A stretch of DNA of 57,247 nt from Lingula anatina (Eukaryota > Brachiopoda > Lingulata > Lingulida > Lingulidae), in NCBI RefSeq assembly GCF_001039355.2, contig NW_019775560.1, positions 5,401-62,647 of the forward strand, written 5' to 3'. Numbering within the stretch: position 1 is the first letter of the stretch; each line of letters begins with the position of its first letter. The position numbers and the translations under genes are program-made. Shown piece by piece: positions 49,211-57,247 of the stretch. Below the pieces are notes generated by a model that made no database searches, had not been told where the DNA came from, and was given only the letters and a program-made list of their open reading frames with translations.

Positions 49211-51240
49211 TCTCGCTGAACATTAGATTGACAACTGCCATTGGATATAAGTGACCTCTAAAGTAGTATACAGAATTAAAGTACAATAACTTTCTAACAG
49301 TCTCCTAGCGGCCCCTTTGGCCAGGGTGTAGGTTACAACCCCCCCCCCCCCAAGAGGTGCGTCAATCCTATTACCTGAGGGAAACTTTTATCATCTTTGT
49401 GCACGTGTCAAATCGATGAATTGGCATCGCCCACATATGACCGCTTGGTGGTATGGCACGTGACAACATTTGTACAAATTCTTCAGAGCCATTGTGTTGT
49501 AGATGGCGCCACTATGCTGAATACCTCAAATGTTATTCCTCTGTATTCCAGTCAACATGATCACGTGTTGTTGTAAATAGGGATCTGTATAAACATATGC
49601 TTCCCATTCAATTTAATATAAAGAGTGAAACGAAAATAACAAACTACGTAATATTGATGGAAGTTATTGTCACAAACCACCAAAAAGAAAAGTATAGGAA
49701 AATAACATTTTATTGCGAGTCTGAACATCTGGGTTACAAGTGAGTATAGAGAAAGAGAGTAAAACGAATTGCCAGACAACTTGTTGACAAAATGACAAAA
49801 GTTTATATTTGAGGAAATAGCTCCGTATGGACTACAGGACTCATGCAAAAAATTGATGAAAGTTAAGGAACATTCCCGTAACTGTATAAACTTCCTTGGA
49901 CGTCCTGTTGTCTTTAACTATAAAGCAGAATTTTGATTTTCATGGTCTTTGGTCGTAGCGTGCAATGACTGCTAAAATTTAACCAACAACACTGAGAAAA
50001 CTTTCAGTTGTTAAAATAACTAAAGAATGTCGATCAGGAAGTACGGGTTTTGAATATATCAAATAAATACACCCTATTAAAATTCCAGTGTATCAGATAT
50101 TAATATACGGCGGCACTTCCAGATTTCAGATTATATACGACTTTCGGTGATTTTAAGTAATTACTTCATCAATACACACTGACTTTTTTCGTCATAACTC
50201 TCTCTGGAATTGTAATCCTCTGTGTTTTGCTATATATATTACAAGTAATCTTTTCATACTTCTGTTGGCATACCAGTAATCAAATTCACTATTTTTATCG
50301 GTCTAACCACCCCTACTACATACGTACATATGTTACTGGATGAATAAAAACGAGTTTTATTTGTCCAACTTCGATGCATGTATGGGTTTCACAGGTTAAT
50401 TAGTTAACTGTTCTTCCAAGAAGTACATAGAGGCAAAATGTTGCAAGACCATGAGCTAAAGACTAGAAATTTCTCTTTAAGCGCTGTTCACTTACCACCC
50501 AAATTTGGGAGACAGCGTGCCACGAAGAGTGCTCTTGTTACCAATGTTAATTATATTCTTGCACCTTTTCTAGATCGCGTGTTTTTCTATTGCCATAGTA
50601 ACAGTTCCATATACTTTCTTGTCTTGTTTAAGTTATGTTTAATACACAGAATACAGAACTAATCCAGTGACAAATCAGTGTAAAAACAAAGCCATTATCT
50701 ATATATATTTTATGTATACATATATATCTGCAAAAACATTCCTAAACAGTGCAAGAGGTTATATCTCTGGTCGCACTTCCAGAGCAATGTTATCCTCAAA
50801 CTCCTTTTGTACATGCAGTTATCCTCAAAATCCCTTTTCACAAAATCTGTATACAGTTCATTTGGTTTCTCACTTGACCTTTGCACTGCAATTTCATCCT
50901 GAAATTCCGTCTTTACTGAAATATGTGACATCCCAGTCTCAAGGAAACTCTAAGCTTTAATCGTCAATTTAAAACCTTTCTATTTTGAAGTGAGATAGCA
51001 ATCGGTATAGGGCGTAACTTCATCCCTTGACAGGATTTTATCACGAAAATTGGTAGAGTTTCCCACGATTGTATAGGCTACAATCCCGTGCCGACATTTT
51101 GGTTTCAATCTTTTGTTATGGAGTTATGAGCCCCTAATTACAGATTTTCATTAAAACAACGGTATTATCTTGCTTTATTAATGATATAATCTGAACTAAG
51201 ATTTTTTAAGAAAAATCCCTGCCAGGGTTTTGGAGTACTG
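49211..51240. other. Intergenic region with poly(C) run
   Basis: C-run at about 49339-49350, and an imperfect direct repeat (GTTATCCTCAAA) at about 50790 and 50819. No gene supported. Confidence 0.45.
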
Positions 51241-51972
51241 ATGGCCCAGTCACAAATCAGTTGCGATGCGTCGGGGATGGGCAAAACCCGGGAAATTTGA
51301 ACAAAATCTTGAGACAGATCTCACGATTTTGCACCCGTCGGAGGCGCTCTCCGGACGCCTGCGGGTTGTCGCAGATTTTTTAGACATCGACACACCCGTC
51401 GCGGTCCCCAACTTTGAACTTAAAATTTTAAGATTGCTCGCAAGATTTTTCACCCATTTTGGGCATCCCAGACACAATCTCCGATGACCTACGATGCCCT
51501 CCGATTAGCGGAGGCGTCCTACGAATAATCTGAGACTTGTCGCAAGATTCTGTGTGGGATTGGAAAATCAGGTTGAGATTCAATGTCTGCGAGTAGTCTC
51601 CGGCGCCCTCCGACTGAATCGGAGGCGCCCTGCGACGATTAGTACGCTTTATGTGATCGTCTCCGACGAATCTTACGGTGGAATCGTAGTAAATCGCCGT
51701 GTATATAAGGGCGCCAGGGGGAAAAAATTACAAGAAAAGACGCTCGCAGATATCGTCTCCGATCGCTTCCGATGCAATCGGAGGCGATCGGAGGCTAATC
51801 CCACGATTTTTCGACAAAACCGGTTCAAAATCCTTGAAAAAATCCCAGACAATGTGACTGCTCCACTTTTATTAGGATTATTGCTAGGATTGTTCAAGGA
51901 TTCTTTATTCTCTACGACGACCCCCGGCCAAAACTAATCCCCGACAGATCGCCAACATTGTGACTGGGCCAT
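51241..51972. mobile_element. 732-bp CpG-rich inverted-repeat element with internal hairpins
   Basis: The left end, ATGGCCCAGTCACAAATCAG, and the inverted right end, ATGGCCCAGTCACAATGTTG, match for 15 bases and then imperfectly on to GCGAT..GTCGGGGAT. The interior is rich in TCGGAGGCG and CTCCGAT words and forms hairpins at 51499-51513, 51602-51629 and 51757-51793. The last is a 17-bp stem with one mismatch and a 3-base loop. No transposase frame, so non-autonomous. The superfamily is unknown. Confidence 0.8.
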
Positions 51973-52183
51973 AAATTGTGTCATTGAATCGGCGTTGAAA
52001 CGGTAATCGCGGATGCAAAAGAAAAAATTGAGAAACCGATTTTTCAGTTTTTTTCCCCAATATCGCAATTATGACGTCACCCGTTAGATGAGAAATGTGC
52101 GAATGTTAATTAATTTAGTCACAGAACACTGACGATTTATCTTTTACTCAAAAGAATATATTTAAGACAGTAAATAAATCTGT

Positions 52184-52539
52184 CCTTCCCACGCGTCGTC
52201 CCTGCGGGGGTACAGTCATTAAATCTCGGCTCAACTCTCCCGGAAGCTACCTGAGAAATATTAAGTGCGCATGCTCATCAATTAAACTCGAGGTGAAGAA
52301 AGCATGGTGGCCGGAGGCGATCGAAGGAAAAAAGCTCTTCTGTTCTTTTATCTTTCAAAACAGAGACGAAAAAGGAATGAATTGGCCCGTAGAGCAGCAA
52401 TGAATCGGCTATCTACGGAGATAATGTCAGCTGACCCAAGACCAATGAGCATGCGCACTTAATTTTTCTCAGGTAGCTTCCGGGCGAATGGAGCCGAGAT
52501 TTAATGACTGTGCCCCCGCAAGGATGACGCGTGGGGAGG
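52184..52539. mobile_element. 356-bp foldback element with arms of about 95 bp
   Basis: The left arm (52184-52278) starts CCTTCCCACGCGTCGTCCCT. The right arm, inverted from 52539, starts CCTCCCCACGCGTCATCCTT. The arms stay aligned through CAGTCATTAAATCTCGGCTC, GGAAGCTACCTGAGAAA and TTAAGTGCGCATGCTCAT. The centre is short and non-coding. Long arms with a small centre are typical of foldback or MITE-type elements. Confidence 0.82.
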
Positions 52540-52675
52540 CGTGTGAGAGGCGGAGAGACTATTAAAAGATTAGGCGGTTTTCCTTTCATGCACGTCCGCC
52601 ATATTTTGGTTTCGGCTTTGTTTATCCTCGGCTCTTCTCGATGTGAATGCGGCCTTAGATTACGGTTTTATTGGT

Positions 52676-52753
52676 GAGAGGATATTATTGGTAGTTATGG
52701 TGCAAAAATAACATGTCTTTTCTGCTTTCATAAAGAGTAACATCAAATAAAGA

Positions 52754-52790
<37 letters not shown>

Positions 52791-52796
52791 GCGAGA
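52676..52796 (+). pseudogene. Orphan A-type 3' UTR plus (GT)n(GA)n repeat
   Basis: TATTGGTAGTTATGGTGCAA followed by AATAACATG..., TTTCTGCTTTCAT and CATCAAATAAAGATG copies the 3' UTR of gene A (46739-46825) and runs into the same GA repeat. No coding exon precedes it; the sequence upstream is the foldback element and unrelated DNA. It marks a lost A-type gene in front of gene C. Confidence 0.75.
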
Positions 52797-53055
52797 GCAA
52801 GAGCAAGGGAAAAAGAGAGCATGGAGGCACAGTTAACAGATATAACGCCTTATTTTGTTTTGTTGTTGAACTCTAAGTTAGCATTTCACGTGTGTCCCTT
52901 TCTCCGATAAATCCCAATTTGTTAACGATATGAATATCTGAATTTATTAATAACTGAGTAATTTTTTTCCAATTTGTCACTTCATCAGTAATTTCGAGAA
53001 TGCCCCTTATGTTGATAAGGACGACCCGAGCAATACGTGAATTAAGGGAACCACA

Positions 53056-53205
53056 AACCAACGAGGGCAAAATCGTGCCAAGACTGATCCCCAGCGCGTG
53101 GGCATGTGCTCTCCAACCTATATATAGCTAGAACTGACGGCAAGCTGCGTACTTTTGCGGACTCAGTCAAATACGGTATTCACCAGAACTTTTAAGGTTG
53201 GTCTG
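53056..53205 (+). promoter_or_regulatory. Promoter and non-coding first exon of gene C
   Basis: Contains the same 29-bp block as gene B (starts AACCAACGAGGG), a TATA box TATATATAG at 53119-53127, and the conserved GACTCAGTCAAATACGG leader. A donor-like AAG|GTTGGT lies at about 53195. The ATG exon begins after the acceptor at 53455. Confidence 0.65.
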
Positions 53206-53479
53206 TGCTTCTTGCAGTGAGTAGTATAATTATGAGAACTTCTTGTTTTAAATAAAAGGTTTGTTTGTGCTTGTTTTTGCAGTGGACAGTGTAATAATGA
53301 CAGCTTATTGCCTTCAGTGATTGGAACAAATAACAACGGACAATTTGTATTTGACCTCTGTGATAAGGCCCACCAATGTGTAAAACAAAACAATTTTTTT
53401 ATTCTAAGGCAGCAAAGATTTTGTTTTTAATTAGCTGTTATATCTTCTTCAACAGGTTTGTTCTGCGCATTCCGTTACC

Positions 53480-54328
53480 ATGAAGGTTTTGATCCTAGTT
53501 GCTTTGGTTGCCGTGGCAACGGCTAATCCAGCTGAGCGTCTTGGTAAGTAGACTTTATTTTTTATGTTGGTCCTTTGAATGATTAAGTCAATAATTTCAA
53601 TTTGTTTCAATAATTTTCTCTTGACATTTTAAATTATAACTTAAACATGAATCTCCAAATAGCTCTCTAGATTATGGCTTTTAGAGAAACTATTAATTTG
53701 GAAAACGACGCCACTAAATAAAGGAATAGTATTTGAAAGTCAGAAAAATTGTATTCATCAATTACTTTTCGTCAACAATTAACCCACTTTTCTTTGCATC
53801 ACAAAAATAAATGTCGTTTTCTTCCTTTTCAAAATATTCTGGCTTTTTTTTTTTTTTTTTTTGGTGATTCATTATTTTCTCTTCATTATAAACTATTCAA
53901 AAATATACCTGTTTTGTTTTTAATTTAAAAGGAACTGTTAGCAAAGATGAGCTTAAAAGATAAGGGTATTTTATAAAATATCATCATGGCTGGATGCTCG
54001 CTTTTTTGCAGTCCGTTCTCTGGCTGAAGATGAGGTTATGAAGAGGGGTTTCATGAATGACGTAGTTCAAGCCATCTGCATCCCCGTCATGGACTCTGTG
54101 ATTGGTATGGTCAATGGTGGATGTGCCGCACTGGCCGCTTCTGCCGAACAGAAATGCAAAGAGCTTGCTGAAAAGTACGTTGGCAACGTCGTGTCAGGTC
54201 TGTTCTCTAAAGCTATCGAGAACATGTGCAAAAACTTGGCCGATATCGTCATCAAAGAGTGCGAGAAAGGAACCGTACAAAACTACGCCAGCGGTGTATG
54301 CGCCACACTTGCCAACAAAATCGGCTAA
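53480..54328 (+). CDS. Secreted six-cysteine prepropeptide, gene C
   Basis: Exons 53480-53543 and 54012-54328 (phase 1) give 126 residues. The signal peptide is identical to A and B. The propeptide is four residues shorter (12 bases deleted in exon 1) but still ends RSLAEDEVMKR. The mature chain is again 93 residues with Cys at 11, 26, 37, 61, 72 and 85, but many other positions differ. It is much richer in Lys and Glu, with net charge about -1. A constant leader with a diverged mature part and fixed cysteines is typical of rapidly evolving secreted peptides. The 3' UTR matches gene B, but the AATAAA position reads GAATATATATGC, so polyadenylation must use another signal. Confidence 0.9.
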
Positions 54329-54339
54329 ATGAACTTCTT

Positions 54340-56000
54340 GTAAATTCCCCGTCCCGAATATATATGCAAGAAAGACCGAAATATATTGAAATATATTGAT
54401 GATTTGCACAACTTAATTATTTCAATGCGCGTTGTTCAGTGTGTGGGTGTGTGCACGCACGTGTGTGGTTTTCTGTGATAGAGATAATTATCATTCACTT
54501 ATCATATATCATTTGTGATCCAGAAAATATGAGGAGGTCCATACAGATGATGATTTAATGCATACATAAAGCTTAAATAAAATGTATCTGGTTCTCATAT
54601 TTACAACAATGTAATAATTTAAATTCTTATCATTTATTTTTTCATCATGCTACAGTTGGAATTTTACGTAGTACCTACTGTTGGCCAAATAATAATGCAT
54701 CACTGTATCCCAATAATGCAGTTGACCTGACAGTATTTTCATTGTTGCATATCAAAGTTGGTCAGCTGGACAATATGTCGATAACCCGCCGGCGACATTA
54801 ACCGGTGTCAAAATGCACCATACGTTTATTTAGCTTTTTTACATGTTTCTTTAATGTAAATGTGACGATGATATTGACTTTATGTTACTTATTACGCGAG
54901 GTAAAACTTCTCTTTATTGTCACTTCCTTACTACGTTACCTACATTTTCTTCCTCTCCCTTCAACCTCCTGCATTGTACTCCCTAAAACCTCTTACATCG
55001 TTCTCATTAGTGAACATTAAATTCTGCGCTAAAGTATGACGAGGTCATGTCAATCAACTCAAATTACTCTACAAAACACTCCCACTCCTTACTCACTCGT
55101 GGCTGTCAATTACTAACAATACATAAATTATTTGTTTAGATATTTGTGTAAAATAAATAAATAATGAATAATTTGTTTTTTGAGCATCGCATTGGTCTTA
55201 ACCGTATCGTATCGTAACCTTAACAGTACGTGTCCAACCGGTACGGTGCTAAATGGACAATTAATAGGGCATCTTCCCTGTAGTAACAACGGAAATACAT
55301 TTAAACGTTTTCCCAATGAGAACCGAAACTCATTTAGTCTCATAAAATATGTATGAACAATTATTTGGAAAAGACTGATTAAATCGAAAGCAAGAAGTGC
55401 TCCCAATTCTGAAAGCCAAAGCAAGAGGGCCTATACATGTATAGACAAAGCATTAAACCTAAAATTCGGTTTTATTAATCCAGTATAGTACGGTAGTCCT
55501 CCAACTAAACGAATTATTGTTAGTATTTAAGAAAACTTTCTAGAAAAAAAAAACAATTTACTAGTACCAGTATGTTTGAAGATGCAATACATGTTTAAAA
55601 GTTATAGGAATGACAACTCTTCATTTTGGCGGGAATTTGCTGGGGCAAAGGTCAATTTTCCATACGTTCCAATGGTAAATGGATCCGTTCTAATATTGAA
55701 AGTTACTGTTTCTTGATTATTGTCATTTTTAAGTGCGGTTATAATCTCTTGAGAGATTATTACGGAGTGTGGCCATCTACATGTATGGAGTTCAAGGTGG
55801 TCTGATTTTTTCATAATAAAATGGAATGACTTATATTTCTATGTGTTGCTTAATGTATTGGTTGAGAAATGTTGACACACATATGAAGAGTTGTCTTAAG
55901 TCTGGGCATTAGTCCATTTTTGTGAAAGCGATAATGTCTGCGTGTCTGAGCAATTATAAGGTGGTCTGTCTGTTTGACCTCACCGTGACCTCGCTGAACA
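54340..56000 (+). repeat. 3' flank of gene C, duplicate of the gene B flank
   Basis: Colinear with 48276-49210, with extra sequence at about 54880-55590. It includes a fuller MITE family 2 copy at about 55594-55899. No gene supported within it. Confidence 0.7.
55594..55899 (+). mobile_element. MITE family 2, diverged copy
   Basis: Left GACAACTCTTCATTTTGGC, internal ATAATCTCTTGAGAGATTAT and TTATATTTCTATGTGTTG, right GAAGAGTTGTCTTAA ending at the TTAA of 55896-55899. It aligns across its length with 36371-36715. Confidence 0.75.
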
Positions 56001-56036
56001 TGCGGGCAAGGAGTTATAACTCCTTGATTTACACAC

Positions 56037-56086
56037 ACACCTAAGAAGCAAGCAGTTCATTTTTACACATACACCTAAGAAGCAAG
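56037..56086 (+). repeat. Short direct repeat, two copies
   Basis: ACACCTAAGAAGCAAG occurs at 56037-56052 and 56071-56086, a 34-bp period. Confidence 0.85.
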
Positions 56087-56620
56087 AATTTAGTCATACA
56101 AAAGAGGACATAAAATGTAAGTTTCATTTACTTGTACTTTATATAATTGTCATTATCACTATTAAATTTATATGGAGTTAAATTTTGGTTTTGGGTATGT
56201 ATATTGTGGTTTTTACAAGTAAAATTTGGGTGTGGACACGTGGATAATTTCAAAAGTAGTGTGTCATTTTTCTTTATTATTCAATGTATTCACTTTATTA
56301 ATATTTATTTATCTGTTTATTTTTTATATCTATATATAATGTGCTCTAGGGTTTCTAGGGTTTCAGTTATTTAAGCATTTTTTATTATTTTACAGATTTG
56401 AACCATACATACATAAGTACAGTCACACAAGTTTGTGTAAAGAGCCAATAAATCAATCGTATGAGTACAAATACAGTATCCTTTTTTGTATCGAAGTGTC
56501 ACCCGTCACAGTTACTCTGATTCAGGAGGTGACACTTCTATTGTCCAGTGTGTATATGCGAAGGTATATAAAGATAGATATGTAGGGGTCAGTGGTGAGG
56601 AGTCAGTACTTAGAGAGGAC
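56087..56620. other. Sequence upstream of relic gene D
   Basis: AT-rich. It carries no signal-peptide exon and no RSLAEDE propeptide sequence, although both would be expected if D were complete. Confidence 0.45.
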
Positions 56621-56890
56621 ACCCCATTCACCGACTCTATGATTGGTCTGACTAATGGCGGATGTGCCCTTCTGTCCTCTTCTGCCGACAGCACCTGCAC
56701 ACAGCTTGCTGACCAGTACCTTGGCAGCTTCCTGTCAGGTCATTTCTCTTCACCCGTTGCATTCATGAACTCCAATATGGACAATCTCGCCGTCAACGAG
56801 TGCAACTAAGGAAAAACTTCCCCCGCACCGTGTGTGGCCAGCAGAACACAGTATTTTCGTGTGAAGCTTTTATTAGTAGTTATGGTGCGG
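56621..56890 (+). pseudogene. Truncated six-cysteine peptide gene D
   Basis: Homology to gene A exon 2 starts near ACACCCCATTCACCGACTCT and is almost identical through the GGC-ALLSSSADSTC-TQLADQY region. The fourth Cys is changed (C to N, in AFMNSN). A codon after NECN has become TAA at 56807-56809, and bases are missing shortly after it. Exon 1, the propeptide and the first part of the mature chain are absent. The A-type 3' UTR (TTAGTAGTTATGGTGC, AATAAAGC near 56890) and the GA repeat follow. Confidence 0.82.
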
Positions 56891-56957
56891 AAATAAAGCA
56901 TTTTCTTTGAATTCATGTTTTTTTCTGCTTTCATTACGATTGACATAATAAAGACAT

Positions 56958-56960
<3 letters not shown>

Positions 56961-56995
<35 letters not shown>
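56961..56995 (+). repeat. (GA)n microsatellite after gene D
   Basis: About 17 GA units, in the same position relative to the A-type 3' UTR as at 46829 and 52770. Confidence 0.95.
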
Positions 56996-57139
56996 AAGAG
57001 GAAGAGAGACAGAAAGAGAGCACTGCGCCACAGTTTACCACCCTGAGCTTCAGAGCTAACTTGACACTAACCTCTTCACTGTACATAGCCTATCTTCATC
57101 GTGTCAAGTAACCTCTGACCAGATTCGATTGCCTCCGCC

Positions 57140-57247
57140 GCCCGCCAATCAAATTTAAAAGCCCGCACTCAATGACTCATTAAACGATCTAGCCAATGAA
57201 CGCGAACGAGTCAAAGCGCGCTTTGTTCAAATCCGGACCAATCAAAG
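57140..57247 (+). promoter_or_regulatory. Possible promoter at right edge
   Basis: Three CCAAT boxes (57145, 57193, 57238), an AP-1-like TGACTCA at 57173 and TTTAAAA at 57154 fall within 108 bases. By analogy with the order A-type gene, GA repeat, B-type gene, a further gene may lie just beyond the window. The conserved block of genes B and C is not present here. Confidence 0.35.

Noticed and set aside
49561-50960. Several 70-97 codon frames between genes B and C
   Set aside because: No splice sites, start context, domain or paralogue supports them.
51554-51937. 127-codon frame inside the hairpin-rich element
   Set aside because: It consists largely of the inverted CTCCGAT words, with no transposase motif. 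Probably non-coding.

Overview
This is a eukaryotic (metazoan) window. GT-AG introns interrupt nearly every recognisable gene, intergenic DNA is AT-rich with long microsatellites and homopolymers, and several nested transposon relics are present. Gene content (rolling-stone-like membrane proteins, a BTB-BACK-Kelch protein, a secreted SRCR/EGF protein, a LINE reverse transcriptase, several MITE families) points to a marine invertebrate such as a mollusc or other bilaterian. The exact phylum cannot be fixed from sequence alone. All exon structures were assembled by eye from splice sites and codon phase. Several closed exactly: the Kelch gene has 9 exons totalling 2301 nt, and the SRCR-EGF gene has 10 exons totalling 1566 nt.

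Layout. 45-4257 (-): a protein with repeated TFxPK motifs, perhaps ciliary, running to or off the left edge. 4.6-11 kb (+): two tandem rolling-stone-like (Rost) genes; only the first has a visible initiator exon. 12.9-17.9 kb (-): a complete Kelch-like gene. It is divergent from a two-exon gene of unknown function (19.3-22.5 kb, +) across a spacer rich in CRE-like motifs. 22.5-26.4 kb: intergenic with MITEs. 26.5-37.7 kb (-): a secreted protein with signal peptide, one SRCR domain, five EGF repeats and an unrecognised Cys-containing C-terminal domain. Its large intron holds a 2.5 kb LINE inserted into a TTAA-type MITE, with an 11-bp target duplication. 38.1-38.3 kb (-): a decayed SRCR half-exon. 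39.0-39.5 kb (+): a single-exon gene of unknown function. 39.8-43 kb: intergenic with further MITEs.

43.0-57.2 kb (+): the most interesting region, a tandem cluster of small secreted prepropeptide genes. Three genes look intact (here called A, B and C). Three further units are relics: an isolated signal-peptide exon, an orphan 3' UTR, and a truncated copy D with a nonsense codon. Each intact gene encodes the same 15-residue signal peptide, a short propeptide ending RSLAEDEVMKR (dibasic processing site) and a 93-residue mature chain. Its six cysteines are at identical, nearly mirror-symmetric positions (11, 26, 37, 61, 72, 85). I do not recognise the family. The flanks show that the cluster grew by duplicating a two-gene unit, with later gene conversion between A and B.

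No RNA genes, CRISPR arrays or bacterial features were seen. Coordinates of first and last exons outside coding sequence (UTRs) are estimates.
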